Assembly (NCBI GenBank): GCA_016285355.1
Contig: JAEEQP010000003.1
Location: 1 to 64,000 of the forward strand
Source of the DNA: Bacteroidales bacterium
GTDB taxonomy: Bacteria; Bacteroidota; Bacteroidia; Bacteroidales; F082
Length of the DNA stretch: 64,000 nt
Reading direction: 5' to 3'
Made by a program: the position numbers and the translations under genes. Shown piece by piece: positions 1 through 7,561 of the stretch. How positions within the stretch are numbered: the first letter of the stretch is position 1; the number at the start of each line of letters is the position of its first letter. Below the pieces are notes generated by a model that did no database searches, was not told the DNA's origin, and was given only the letters and a program-made list of their open reading frames with translations.

Positions 1-382
1 TGTCCCACATCCGTTTGGCGCGTTCGTCTTGAATGGGATGCAAAGGAGGATAGTCGTAGCCGAAATAGCATTTGCCCTCCACTTCGATGGTTCCTGGCAA
101 TTCTGCTTTGGCCACCGACTCATAAAGTGCTATTGTTCGTTTGCGCATCTCTATCATCTGTTGCATCATGGCTTCGTTGAAACCCCTGAGCAGTTGCAAA
201 TAATAGTCGTCCATCACGAACATTTCGTTTAAGATGGTTTTTCTGATGCTTAAAAGGTTTTGTATGGTTACTCTTCCTGTTTCCATACCCCACAAGCCTT
301 TCTCGCTCTGCCGCTGACAGTCGAGGATCATGTACTCCACCTTCCTGACGGGCTGCGAGTTGTAAATTTCTTGTATGGTCAT
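1..382 (-). CDS. Hypothetical protein, C-terminus cut by window edge
   Basis: The reverse frame is open from an ATG at 382 to position 1 without a stop, so at least 127 residues are visible and the C-terminus lies outside the window. The protein begins MTIQEIYNSQPVRKVEY, has a Met/Arg-rich, probably helical stretch around residues 65-90, then a segment reading GYDYPPLHPIQDE. There is no signal peptide or membrane segment, so it is probably cytoplasmic. I do not recognise the family. Its upstream region contains a 44-bp element that recurs in the leader of the gene starting at 2856, which suggests shared control. It is called real because the reading is continuous and protein-like, while the forward frames here give only short ORFs. 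Confidence 0.6.
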   Translation of the reverse strand, partial: MTIQEIYNSQPVRKVEYMILDCQRQSEKGLWGMETGRVTIQNLLSIRKTILNEMFVMDDYYLQLLRGFNEAMMQQMIEMRKRTIALYESVAKAELPGTIEVEGKCYFGYDYPPLHPIQDERAKRMWD

Positions 383-399
383 AAAGCGTTGCGATTTAA

Positions 400-443
400 C
401 GCTGCAAAGAAAAAGAAAGCCTGTGCCGAATTGCAGCATAGGC
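400..443 (-). promoter_or_regulatory. 44-bp upstream element, copy A
   Basis: This copy matches the element at 2913-2956 at 38 of 44 positions by eye. It lies 18 bp upstream of the start codon at 382. On the plus strand it contains an inverted repeat, GCCTGTGC at 419-426 and GCATAGGC at 436-443, closed by one G-T wobble. The function is unknown; an operator or an RNA leader element shared by two minus-strand genes would fit. Confidence 0.4.
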
Positions 444-485
444 TTCGTAAATTTCCAAATAAAGATAATCAGAGTATTTCAAATG

Positions 486-1703
486 TCAAGAACAGGATTG
501 TTCATTTATGGATTTGGCTTTATTAACAATATCACAAAACGCCTTATAAACAACATCATAATCGTCTTTATAATCGTCTTCTTCAAAACCTTTAAATATC
601 TGTTTTGGTTGAGCTTTATCGTTTATTTCAAATAATTGTAACTCTTTTTTTAGTTTTTCTAAAACACTCTCGTTTTCATCTGCTGAATTATCATCGATGA
701 AGAAACCACAATAGAAACTGACTGTATTAACTCCTGTATGATCAGCTCCCATATAAACAGTTACTTGTCTTCCATACACATTACTGATTGTCACATCAGT
801 AATATACCATCCGTTTTCGTCGTGTTTTTTGTTTGGCTGCAATCCAGAATACTTCTTTCTTGTTTGTTCTCGCCAACTTTCAAAGATTATTTGTCGATAA
901 CTTTCCAACAGAGCCTTCATTTGAGAAGAGAGGTCATCCAATTCTAGTGCTGACTTTTGGATATTCCTTATTTTGTCTTTCGCACTTTCGCACGTCAAGT
1001 TAAAATGATGTTCAATAAATCTGTTTAATTCCATGTTCATTGGTTTGTCTGTATTTCTAATTTTGAATAATCCCTCGAGGTAATCAATATATTGAATGAT
1101 AGCTGTCTGAAGAAACAATTCATTGTATTTGATATTTGGTAAAACTTTGTCTTTCAGCCATGGTAAAATGTCATAGCAAAAGGACAAATTTACATATCTT
1201 GAACGAAAACTGTCTTTATATTCGCCCCATGACTGCAACTCTGGCTCTTTGGGGTATTGGGATAGATAGACGACGTAAATGTCCTCTTCTCTATAGTTTC
1301 TTAATCCTTCTTTTGTTTTGTTGATATATCTTGAAATCTGTGTTTCCTGGTCTACTGCATTGTATATTTTATTTTCAAAAATAATGGCATAGTCATTATC
1401 TCTAACCCATAAATCAATGCGTTCTTTTTCTTGGGTAATCTGCGGAGATTCAATAGTAATTCTACCGAAATCTCCTGATTGCTTTTCTTTAATTAGGTCT
1501 ATTAAAGAAGTCAAAAAAACATATTTGCCATTATCGTTTTTATAAGACAATAAATGCATCAAAATTCGGCTGTGTGCGTTTTCATTGATGTGCAACTGAT
1601 CTACCAAATTTAAATGAAAGGGCAGCTTTTTCTGTTCTTCTTCTTTGATTGAGGAAAACTCAGATGCAAAATTCAATAAATCAGATAATTGTTGTTCATT
1701 CAT
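486..1703 (-). CDS. PD-(D/E)XK nuclease superfamily protein (PDDEXK_4-like)
   Basis: This 405-residue soluble protein has the look of the PDDEXK_4 family (PF14281), restriction-endonuclease-fold proteins often found in accessory regions. Visible motifs are ENAHSRIL (residues 41-48), where E41 fits the early acidic residue; RIDLWV with D97; and IIFENKI with E110 and K112, together matching the D-(x)n-E-x-K nuclease core. A following DQETQISRY (118-126) is also typical of the family. The C-terminal third is charged and has no recognised motif. No partner methylase or helicase is adjacent, so a classical restriction system is not shown. The nuclease fold is well supported by motif order; substrate and role are unknown. 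It sits in a minus-strand accessory cluster. Confidence 0.7.
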   Translation of the reverse strand: MNEQQLSDLLNFASEFSSIKEEEQKKLPFHLNLVDQLHINENAHSRILMHLLSYKNDNGKYVFLTSLIDLIKEKQSGDFGRITIESPQITQEKERIDLWVRDNDYAIIFENKIYNAVDQETQISRYINKTKEGLRNYREEDIYVVYLSQYPKEPELQSWGEYKDSFRSRYVNLSFCYDILPWLKDKVLPNIKYNELFLQTAIIQYIDYLEGLFKIRNTDKPMNMELNRFIEHHFNLTCESAKDKIRNIQKSALELDDLSSQMKALLESYRQIIFESWREQTRKKYSGLQPNKKHDENGWYITDVTISNVYGRQVTVYMGADHTGVNTVSFYCGFFIDDNSADENESVLEKLKKELQLFEINDKAQPKQIFKGFEEDDYKDDYDVVYKAFCDIVNKAKSINEQSCS

Positions 1704-1738
1704 GTTTAATTGTTGCTATTTTATTGTTGTTCTGAATA

Positions 1739-2083
1739 TTAATTCAATCTATTCCACTGATGATACCCACCCGAAGGGCAGTCCAATGCATTGGGCGACT
1801 TTGAGGCATACAACAGGATGCCACATTTCTTGCATTGATAGACATCGGTGCCTATCGGACATAAATCTTGCCAATTGTGGTAGCCTCCAGCAGTGCATCC
1901 CAAAGGAGATGGGGCGTTCTTGCTTTCAACGAGAAGACCGCATTTCTTGCATCGGTAGTTTTCGCAACCGACTTCGCCGAGGTCGTTCCAATCGTGGCAG
2001 TTTCCAGCCCGACAATTGAACGCATTGGGCTGTCGCTCTGTTTTAATCAGAATACCACATTTCTTGCATTGGTAGTTTTTCAT
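1739..2083 (-). CDS. Triple zinc-ribbon-like small protein
   Basis: This 114-residue protein is almost entirely three tandem units of about 35 residues. Each opens with Y-[QR]-C-K-K-C-G-[IL]-L and continues with a Pro, a single Cys and a His-x-Trp (for example YQCKKCGILLYASKSPNA, then C, then HQW). A CxxC-Cys-His set per unit suggests one zinc site each. The frame runs upstream to 2257, but that would overlap the next gene. A -7 box on this strand at 2137-2144 (TACCTTTG) favours a start inside 2083-2107; ATG 2083 gives MKNYQCKKCG. The alternative ATG at 2107 adds eight residues. I know no name for this repeat; nucleic-acid or protein binding is inferred only from the zinc-ribbon pattern. Confidence 0.6.
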   Translation of the reverse strand: MKNYQCKKCGILIKTERQPNAFNCRAGNCHDWNDLGEVGCENYRCKKCGLLVESKNAPSPLGCTAGGYHNWQDLCPIGTDVYQCKKCGILLYASKSPNALDCPSGGYHQWNRLN

Positions 2084-2136
2084 GGGCGGCCAAATCGGAT
2101 TTTGCATTAGGCATAAAACCAATATGATATTTGCAG

Positions 2137-2144
2137 CAAAGGTA
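2137..2144 (-). promoter_or_regulatory. -7 box for the zinc-ribbon gene
   Basis: TACCTTTG on the minus strand matches the Bacteroidetes TAnnTTTG box. A TTTG lies at 2160-2163, but the 15-bp spacing is shorter than usual. It supports a start downstream of 2137. Confidence 0.4.
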
Positions 2145-2184
2145 AACATTTCTATGAAACAAACAGGGGTTGATAAAAATGTAA

Positions 2185-2856
2185 TTATTTGGCTATCCAG
2201 TATTCCCTCAACAGTCTTTCGAACTTCTTTTTCCCGTTTCCGTTTCTGTGATGCCATGAGGCAGGGTGGGCAGGATGATTGACAAAATCAATCGGGATAG
2301 TATAAGACAATCCATTCGATTCCAAGTGTTTCCTGAATTCCGAGTGTGCATATTTACTGACGAATATAACCACATCAGGACGGTCAAGGTCGATAATTCC
2401 GCATAATGCGCTACCTGCCACATCACGGTCTAATTGGGTGCAATCTTTTTTGAATGATCTATTGTTTTTCCTCACCGTGGCTGGACGCAGAAAATAATTA
2501 TAGAACATGGCCTCCTCATAGACATGCTCGCAAAGTGTTTCATTCAACACTTCATTCATGGATTTGTATAACCTATCAAAAGTCTTATACCCTTTGAAGT
2601 TGCTTACATCTTTCTTCTTTCCTTCTGGTATCAAATGTTCTTTGTCCGCTCCCGAATACCACGCTTTTGGGTCCTTAAACACGCTGTCGACATCATCGTC
2701 AAAGTAGTTGCTTTCCCCAACTATCAATAGCTTTTTATGCTTCTTGCTGTTCCAATAATTGTCCAAAGAAGCAGGAACGAGTTCGGGAAATCTTACGAAG
2801 ATGCCTTCCCCGACAATTGAGCCTTTACCGATGTTTGCATATCTGTTGTTTTCCAT
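2185..2856 (-). CDS. Uncharacterised protein, possible uracil-DNA-glycosylase fold
   Basis: This 223-residue soluble protein starts MENNRYANIGKG. Two places recall the uracil-DNA glycosylase superfamily: a hydrophobic strand ending in a Gly-Glu loop, LLIVGESNYF (residues 43-52), where motif 1 would lie, and a C-terminal NHPAHPASW where the HPS-type motif 2 would lie. Between them a strand reads DRPDVVIFVSKYA, also usual for that fold. The match is by pattern only; the catalytic Asp/Asn is not clear, so it may be a non-catalytic relative. Its leader carries a -7 box at 2956-2963 and the 44-bp element at 2913-2956. The gene downstream begins about 100 bp after its stop. Confidence 0.5.
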   Translation of the reverse strand: MENNRYANIGKGSIVGEGIFVRFPELVPASLDNYWNSKKHKKLLIVGESNYFDDDVDSVFKDPKAWYSGADKEHLIPEGKKKDVSNFKGYKTFDRLYKSMNEVLNETLCEHVYEEAMFYNYFLRPATVRKNNRSFKKDCTQLDRDVAGSALCGIIDLDRPDVVIFVSKYAHSEFRKHLESNGLSYTIPIDFVNHPAHPASWHHRNGNGKKKFERLLREYWIAK

Positions 2857-2912
2857 TTTTATTGGTTTTATTGTGTTAAGAGTTTGTTGTATTTGTCAAT
2901 TTGACCGTTTTT

Positions 2913-2956
2913 CGCTGCAAAGAAAACAAAAGCCTGTGCCAAATTGTTGCGTAGGC
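2913..2956 (-). promoter_or_regulatory. 44-bp upstream element, copy B
   Basis: Second copy of the element at 400-443. Here it lies between the predicted -7 box (2956-2963) and the start codon at 2856, so it would be transcribed as part of the 5' leader. The inverted repeat is kept with wobble pairs (GCCTGTGC at 2932-2939, GCGTAGGC at 2949-2956). Confidence 0.4.
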
Positions 2957-2963
2957 AAAAATA
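2956..2963 (-). promoter_or_regulatory. -7 box for the gene at 2185-2856
   Basis: TATTTTTG on the minus strand, a full match to TAnnTTTG, 100 bp upstream of the start codon. No clear -33 TTTG was found at the right distance. Confidence 0.45.
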
Positions 2964-2998
2964 AAAAATCAAAAATGATGTAATTCGTATATTATTTC

Positions 2999-3006
2999 TA
3001 TTTTTG
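2999..3006 (+). promoter_or_regulatory. -7 box for the T9SS cargo gene
   Basis: TATTTTTG, 30 bp upstream of the ATG at 3036. Together with the box at 2956-2963 it makes this a divergent promoter region. Confidence 0.45.
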
Positions 3007-3035
3007 TTCCCAAACTCATCTAACAGCATAGTATC

Positions 3036-4172
3036 ATGAAAACCCTCAAACACCTCTTCCTGATTATCATCGTCTTGTTCTCCTGCCGCGCAGCCCTGGC
3101 GCAGGACTACATCCTCGATTGCTTCCATTCCGATGACAACGTCGACCGGATGCAATTCTTTTACAACGCCAACAACCTATTGGAATCGTGCCATTCCATT
3201 TCCAACGCTGGCGGCGAGATTGACGACCTCATCGACTCGCTCTATTACGACGAGCGCGGCAACGTGATCCGCATCGACTTCTTCCAATACTACGAGAACG
3301 AATGGATCTTCCCGAGCTACGTCACCTACACCTACGACGACAGCAACCACCGCCTTACCCGCACCAACTACAATGACTGGGGCAGCGGCTTCGAGTTGCA
3401 AGGCATCTACACCTATTTTTATGATGGCGACCTGCTCACCAACTACGAGATGACCCTCGGCGGGATGTTGCTCATGCGTGGCACTTACACTTACGATGTC
3501 AATGGCAACTGCACGCAATGCCTCGAAGAATACAACGACGCTTGGGGCGGCACTGGCTGGAGCAACTCCGCCCTCGCCACCTATACCTACGATGCGTCCG
3601 GCAACTGCACTAACGAGGAGTCTTCCTATTGGGAAAACGGATGGGTGCCTGACTCAAGCATAGAAAGGGTTTTCGACGACAACGGCAACTGTTTGCAACG
3701 TGTAAAGCATAGCGACGGCATGATTGTCGACCGTGTGCGCTACAACTATGACGAAGTCTGCACCATCGACAACGTCATCATGCCTTATCACCCGGAGCCC
3801 AACTACAAGTGGGAACAATTCGCCCATCGTCCCATCAGTTATGCCTGGGAAACCGTCAATGATGGCAGCCAGCTCGTCTATGTCTGCGACTACATCTTTG
3901 AATACAGGACTTTTGAAGGCATACCTCAAAATGACATACCCACTTCGGACATGATGACCATCTACCCCAACCCCACCCAAGACGAGATGACCCTCAGCCT
4001 AGAAGGCCTTCGCCGTTATGAGATCATCGACATGAATGGACAAAACGTCAAGCAAGGTCAAGCCAGAGGAAACCGTCACACCATTGATGTGTCCGACTTG
4101 GCTTCAGGTCTTTATCTGGTGAAAGCCTACAACGGACAAACGTGGAGCATCTGCAAGATGGAAGTCAAATAA
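3036..4172 (+). CDS. Secreted T9SS cargo protein with YD-like repeats
   Basis: This 378-residue protein starts with a signal peptide (MKTLKHLFLIIIVLFSC, cleavage likely after ALAQ near residue 23). The middle has repeats built around Y-[TD]-Y-D-x-x-G-N-C (YTYDVNGNCTQC, YTYDASGNCTNEE, RVFDDNGNCLQRV), recalling the YD/RHS-type beta-hairpin repeats of secreted proteins. The last 70-75 residues (MTIYPNPTQDEMTLSL through ASGLYLVKAYNG) are a type A T9SS sorting domain, so the protein should cross the outer membrane and be anchored or released. Function is unknown. It is convergent with the EamA gene, which stops 2 bp beyond. A -7 box is at 2999-3006. Confidence 0.8.
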   Translation: MKTLKHLFLIIIVLFSCRAALAQDYILDCFHSDDNVDRMQFFYNANNLLESCHSISNAGGEIDDLIDSLYYDERGNVIRIDFFQYYENEWIFPSYVTYTYDDSNHRLTRTNYNDWGSGFELQGIYTYFYDGDLLTNYEMTLGGMLLMRGTYTYDVNGNCTQCLEEYNDAWGGTGWSNSALATYTYDASGNCTNEESSYWENGWVPDSSIERVFDDNGNCLQRVKHSDGMIVDRVRYNYDEVCTIDNVIMPYHPEPNYKWEQFAHRPISYAWETVNDGSQLVYVCDYIFEYRTFEGIPQNDIPTSDMMTIYPNPTQDEMTLSLEGLRRYEIIDMNGQNVKQGQARGNRHTIDVSDLASGLYLVKAYNGQTWSICKMEVK

Positions 4173-4174
4173 GG

Positions 4175-5059
4175 TCAGGCTTTCTTTTCCGTCAAAATCA
4201 TAAACAGGATAGCGAACAGAATCAATGCGACGCCGAAGGCGACATTAAGTGTGAAAGCTTCGTGAAAGACCAACGTGCCGATGACGATGGCAGTCAGCGG
4301 CTCAAGGATGCCAAGGATGGAGGTCTTGGTGGCACCAACAGCTTTGCTCGAAGCCGCCAAGGTGATGGTGGCAATAGCCGTAGGCAAGATAGCCAACCCC
4401 AAAACATTCAGCCAACTGACCGCATCGGGAACGGCATTGAGATGCACGCCGAATCCCGACAAGGCAAACAACATCACCGAGCCTATCAAGAAGCAATAGA
4501 AAGTCAAAGTGAGGTTGGGGATGGCCTTGACTTGTTGGCTCAAGTTGACAATGACAATAAATAAGGTATAGCACAGTCCCGAGGCCACCACTAGAGCAAT
4601 GCCACGCCAGTCGATGAAACCGCCTCCACCTTTGAGCGAGAGCAAAATGGCGCCCGCCACGCCCGCGAAGATGGAAATCCAAGTCTTCCAACTCGGAAAC
4701 TGCCCGAAAAACATCATAATCAGTGCGACCATGATAGGATAGACATAGAGAATGCTCGTGGCGATGCCCGATGGGATGCATTTGTAAGCTTCAAACAAGG
4801 TGATGCTGCATCCAGTAAACAGAACACCAAGAATGGTCATTAGTCCGAACTGCTTCCAAGTGATGCGAATCTGCCGTTTCGCAACAAGCATATAGGCCAA
4901 CATCAACAACGTGGCAACTCCATAACGATAAAACAGCAACGAGTTGACATCCAATCCCTTGTTGATGACGGGCACGCCAAAAAGCGGGTTCATGCCGTAG
5001 GTGATGCCCGAGACGATGCCCGCTAAATAACCCCAACGAAGTGTATTCTTGTTTTGCAT
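4175..5059 (-). CDS. EamA/DMT-family membrane transporter
   Basis: This inner-membrane protein of about 294 residues has ten hydrophobic segments arranged as two five-helix halves, the EamA (drug/metabolite transporter) layout. The N-terminal half carries GITYGMNPLFGVPVI and YRYGVATLLMLAYML; the second half has LGILEPLTAIVIGTLVFHE, where the Glu-Pro after a Gly-x-x is a family hallmark. Length fits the family (about 290-300). ATG at 5059 is preferred (MQNKNTLRWGYLAGI); the frame allows an ATG at 5074 as well. The substrate cannot be told from sequence. It is monocistronic, convergent with the T9SS cargo gene and divergent from rpsP, with a REP-like palindrome directly upstream. Confidence 0.85.
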   Translation of the reverse strand: MQNKNTLRWGYLAGIVSGITYGMNPLFGVPVINKGLDVNSLLFYRYGVATLLMLAYMLVAKRQIRITWKQFGLMTILGVLFTGCSITLFEAYKCIPSGIATSILYVYPIMVALIMMFFGQFPSWKTWISIFAGVAGAILLSLKGGGGFIDWRGIALVVASGLCYTLFIVIVNLSQQVKAIPNLTLTFYCFLIGSVMLFALSGFGVHLNAVPDAVSWLNVLGLAILPTAIATITLAASSKAVGATKTSILGILEPLTAIVIGTLVFHEAFTLNVAFGVALILFAILFMILTEKKA

Positions 5060-5080
5060 TCTAACTATTCTCAAGCCGGC

Positions 5081-5128
5081 GTTTCGACAGGCTCAACGGC
5101 CTAGGTCCCTGAGCCCGTCGAAGGGCCG
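5081..5128. repeat. REP-like palindromic element, copy 1
   Basis: Inverted arms TTCGACAGGCTCA (5083-5095) and TGAGCCCGTCGAA (5110-5122) flank a 14-bp loop; the right side continues into AGGGCCG. A second copy with the same arms lies at 25581-25638 in another intergenic space. It looks like a dispersed intergenic repeat, possibly forming an RNA hairpin. Confidence 0.6.
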
Positions 5129-5208
5129 ACCCATAAAATCGGCGGCAAAATTAGGCATTGTCGGGCGATTTCCGAAACGGGGAAAAAGAAAAATTTGTTC
5201 CCACCTGA

Positions 5209-5238
5209 TTGTCAGTCCAATAAAAAGTTGTACTTTTG
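5209..5238 (+). promoter_or_regulatory. rpsP promoter
   Basis: TTG at 5209-5211 and TACTTTTG at 5231-5238 are 19 bp apart, close to the Bacteroidetes primary sigma consensus. The leader to the rpsP start is about 55 nt. Confidence 0.6.
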
Positions 5239-5299
5239 CAGCCGAAACCTCGGGTAGGTTTTAGTTAATTCATTAAAAATCAACTTAAAACATTAAATT

Positions 5300-5857
5300 A
5301 TGCCTGCAAAGATTAGATTGCAAAGACATGGCAAGAAGGGTCAGCCCTTCTATCACATCGTAGTTGCCGACTCTCGCGCACCACGTGATGGTAAATTCAT
5401 TGAGAAATTAGGCACCTACAACCCGCTCACCAACCCCGCTCAGATCAACATCAAGTTTGACAGAGCCCTGTATTGGTACAGCGTTGGCGCTCAGCCCACC
5501 GACACAGCCCGCTCGCTGCTCAGCAAGACCGGCGTCATGATGAAGTATCACCTGATGCGTGGCGTCCAGAAAGGCGCTATGACCGAAGAGCAAGCCGAGA
5601 TCAAGTTCCAGAACTGGATGAAGGAGAAGGAAGCCAAGTCCGCCAACCTCGTTAAAGCCAACGAAGAGAAGGCCCGTGGCGAGAAGAAGACCCGTCTGGA
5701 AGCCGAAAAACAAGTCAACGAGACCCGCGCCGCCGAGCTCGCCAAAAAGAGACTCGCTGAAATGGAAGCCAAGAAGGCCGCTGAAGCCGAAGCCGCTGCT
5801 GAGGCTGCTGCCGAGGAAGCCCCAGCCGCCGAAGCTGAAGCTCCTGCCGAAGCCTAA
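5300..5857 (+). CDS. rpsP: 30S ribosomal protein S16 with long acidic/Ala tail
   Basis: This is S16 of the small ribosomal subunit, needed for 30S assembly. The first 85 or so residues are the canonical fold: [40 protein letters not shown] and the [11 protein letters not shown] segment. The total of 185 residues is about twice the Escherichia coli length. The excess is a Lys/Glu-rich coiled-coil-like helix (about 95-150) followed by an Ala/Glu-rich tail to the end. Such tails are usual in Bacteroidetes S16, so it is not a misfusion. It stands alone between its own promoter and a strong terminator at 5882-5911. Confidence 0.97.
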   Translation: MPAKIRLQRHGKKGQPFYHIVVADSRAPRDGKFIEKLGTYNPLTNPAQINIKFDRALYWYSVGAQPTDTARSLLSKTGVMMKYHLMRGVQKGAMTEEQAEIKFQNWMKEKEAKSANLVKANEEKARGEKKTRLEAEKQVNETRAAELAKKRLAEMEAKKAAEAEAAAEAAAEEAPAAEAEAPAEA

Positions 5858-5881
5858 TCGGAATATTTCAGAAAAACATGA

Positions 5882-5911
5882 AAAACCGCTCAGTTTGGGG
5901 CGGTTTTTTTA
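5882..5911 (+). terminator. Rho-independent terminator after rpsP
   Basis: AAAACCGC (5882-5889) pairs with GCGGTTTT (5900-5907), followed by a T run. A -7-like box for the next gene (5910-5917) overlaps its end. Confidence 0.8.
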
Positions 5912-5917
5912 TTTTTG
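5910..5917 (+). promoter_or_regulatory. -7 box for the hemerythrin-LuxR pair
   Basis: TATTTTTG begins inside the T run of the rpsP terminator, 26 bp upstream of ATG 5943. No -33 TTTG at standard spacing was found. Confidence 0.35.
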
Positions 5918-5942
5918 CAATCGTTTTCAACGACATGACACT

Positions 5943-6635
5943 ATGAACAAAATACCTTTTTTCTCCGAGAACACAAAACTCTATGAGCTGATTGCCGACA
6001 ACCCAAAACTGCTACAACTGCTACCTCGTTTCGGTATTCGGTTAGGTTTTGGCGACCGCAGCGTAGCCGAGGTATGCCAGCAGAACCATGTGAGCGCAAG
6101 ACTTTTCCTGCAAGTTTGCAAGCTGCATCTCGACCCCAACACCTCTGTCCTCATGGCCGATCCAGACGACGATGACCTCACCTGTCTCCTTTTTTACCTC
6201 AATGCATCGCACCGTGATTATTTAGACGAGCGTTTCCCGCATATCGAGTGCCACCTCAGCCGCATTACAGAAGCCGCCGGACTGAAATATGGCAACATGC
6301 TCGACCATTTCTACAACGAATACAAGCATGAGATGGTGAGGCACTTCAAATATGAGGAAGAAGTAGTGTTCCCTTATATCAATGCGTTGCGCAAGGGCGA
6401 AAAAACGGACTACAGCATCGACCAGTTCCGTCACAACCACAGCAACATAGAGGATGCCCTTGAGGACATGACCAACATCCTTATCAAGTACCTGCCAAGC
6501 AACATCCTGCCTTCGGAGCGCATCTGCATCGCCACTGACATCATGGAGCTCTCTGCCGATCTCATCAGCCATTCACTCATCGAAGAACACATCCTCGTTC
6601 CATACGTCGCATTCCTTGAAAACGCCAAGCCATGA
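5943..6635 (+). CDS. Hemerythrin HHE domain protein
   Basis: This 230-residue cytoplasmic protein has a di-iron hemerythrin (HHE) four-helix bundle after an N-terminal ScdA/YtfE-like helical domain (residues 10-62, LYELIADNPKLLQLLPRFG). Candidate iron ligands are H90, H122 or H129, E138/E140 in KYEEEVVFPY, H164/H166 in FRHNHSN, and H210/E214-H216 in SHSLIEEH. Relatives bind oxygen or nitric oxide or repair iron-sulfur centres; which applies here is not shown. The frame is open further upstream inside rpsP, but ATG 5943 gives the natural N-terminus (MNKIPFFSENTKLYELI). The stop overlaps the next gene's start by 4 bp (ATGA), so the two are translationally coupled. Confidence 0.85.
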   Translation: MNKIPFFSENTKLYELIADNPKLLQLLPRFGIRLGFGDRSVAEVCQQNHVSARLFLQVCKLHLDPNTSVLMADPDDDDLTCLLFYLNASHRDYLDERFPHIECHLSRITEAAGLKYGNMLDHFYNEYKHEMVRHFKYEEEVVFPYINALRKGEKTDYSIDQFRHNHSNIEDALEDMTNILIKYLPSNILPSERICIATDIMELSADLISHSLIEEHILVPYVAFLENAKP

Positions 6636-7222
6636 GTAACCGCGTCATCATTTGTGAAGCCTCAGAAATCATCACGGCTGGGCTCTATGAAATCATCCAA
6701 AGCATCGTGGGTTTCGATGTCATCATGCGATTGGACTCACCCGAAGACCTTTCGGAAAAGTTGCTGGTCTCAGATACCAACATCCTGATAATAAACCCAT
6801 TGTTACTCGGTTTCAGCGGTCAAAACCTACTCTTGCAACTGACCAAGGAAAACCCACAGCTAACCTGCATCGCCTTGATAACCACCTATTGGGATGAGTC
6901 GATACTGAAAAGGTACGATGGAGTCATCGGAATCAATGACAGCAAGTTGAAAATCATCAACAAGCTGAACCAAGTAGCCCAAAACGACAAAGGCGAGAAA
7001 TCCGACGACGTGGAGCTCTCGAAACGTGAAATTGACGTGCTGGTGGCCGTAGCCAAAGGCATGATGAACAAGGAAATCGCCGACCTGATGAACATCTCCA
7101 TCCACACCGTCATCTCGCACCGCAAAAACATCACACGCAAGACCGGTATTAAGTCTGTCTCGGGTTTGACGGTTTATGCCCTCCTCAACAATTTGATTGA
7201 CGAGAACGAGGTGTACAAATAA
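6632..7222 (+). CDS. LuxR-family response regulator-like transcription factor
   Basis: This 196-residue protein has an N-terminal receiver-like domain (1-120) and a C-terminal LuxR-type helix-turn-helix (about 128-190: ELSKREIDVLVAVAKGMMNK, then ISIHTVISHRKNI, the usual recognition helix). The receiver is atypical: after MSNRVIICEAS no clear acidic pocket or phosphoacceptor Asp stands where expected, so it may act without phosphorylation. It overlaps the hemerythrin gene by 4 bp, and this pairing suggests the hemerythrin is a sensor or stress protein whose signal is read by this regulator; that link is inference from gene order only. Confidence 0.85.
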   Translation: MSNRVIICEASEIITAGLYEIIQSIVGFDVIMRLDSPEDLSEKLLVSDTNILIINPLLLGFSGQNLLLQLTKENPQLTCIALITTYWDESILKRYDGVIGINDSKLKIINKLNQVAQNDKGEKSDDVELSKREIDVLVAVAKGMMNKEIADLMNISIHTVISHRKNITRKTGIKSVSGLTVYALLNNLIDENEVYK

Positions 7223-7250
7223 GGGTTCCTGGAATAAATGATTTGAGACG

Positions 7251-7382
7251 CTATCGTTTGTCTTGCACAAAAGGCTTCAACCCTTGTGCGGTTTCGGCTT
7301 CGGCGGCGGTGATATGTTGGCCTCCGTTGACGAGGTCGATGAGAACGTAGCGGTCATACCGTCCGCACAGCCAATGCTGATT
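7251..7382 (-). pseudogene. Possible C-terminal remnant of a decayed gene
   Basis: On the minus strand about 43 codons end with a TAG at 7251-7253. The peptide includes GRYDRYVLIDLVNGGQH and TAAEAETAQGLKPFVQDKR, which reads like a genuine protein C-terminus, but the frame is closed by a stop at its upstream end. I do not recognise the parent. With the hydrophobic peptide at 7408-7518 it may be the trace of one or two lost genes. Confidence 0.25.
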
Positions 7383-7407
7383 CTAACTCGGTGACTTTGT
7401 TTGTCAC

Positions 7408-7518
7408 TCAGACAAATTTAACACTCTTTGTCATGACGATGGTATCGACCGCCACCAACAAGATGACAGCTTTCAACGGTGAAATGAGGATGGTCGAATA
7501 GGCCGCAATATTGTTCAT
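7408..7518 (-). pseudogene. Short hydrophobic peptide or truncated membrane gene
   Basis: An ATG at 7518 opens a 36-codon reading ([18 protein letters not shown], then a hydrophobic run, stop at 7408). The opening resembles the first helix of phage-type holins, in which a Ser-Pro-[LI]-Lys-Ala motif precedes the membrane segment. It ends abruptly, so it is either a decayed N-terminus or a very small membrane peptide. It lies upstream of the other remnant on the same strand. Confidence 0.25.
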
Positions 7519-7561
7519 AGTTGCAAAAATAGACTTTTTTGAAAGAAAAAATCTTTTTCCA

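Noticed and set aside
2084..2257. N-terminal extension of the zinc-ribbon protein with a hydrophobic stretch
   Set aside because: It overlaps the end of the neighbouring gene on the same strand, and a -7 box at 2137-2144 lies inside it.
2930..2956. Sigma-54-like promoter (TTTGGCACAGGCTTTTG on the minus strand)
   Set aside because: The -12 GC is replaced by TG, and the sister copy at 400-443 departs further from the consensus; a sigma-54 promoter is not supported.
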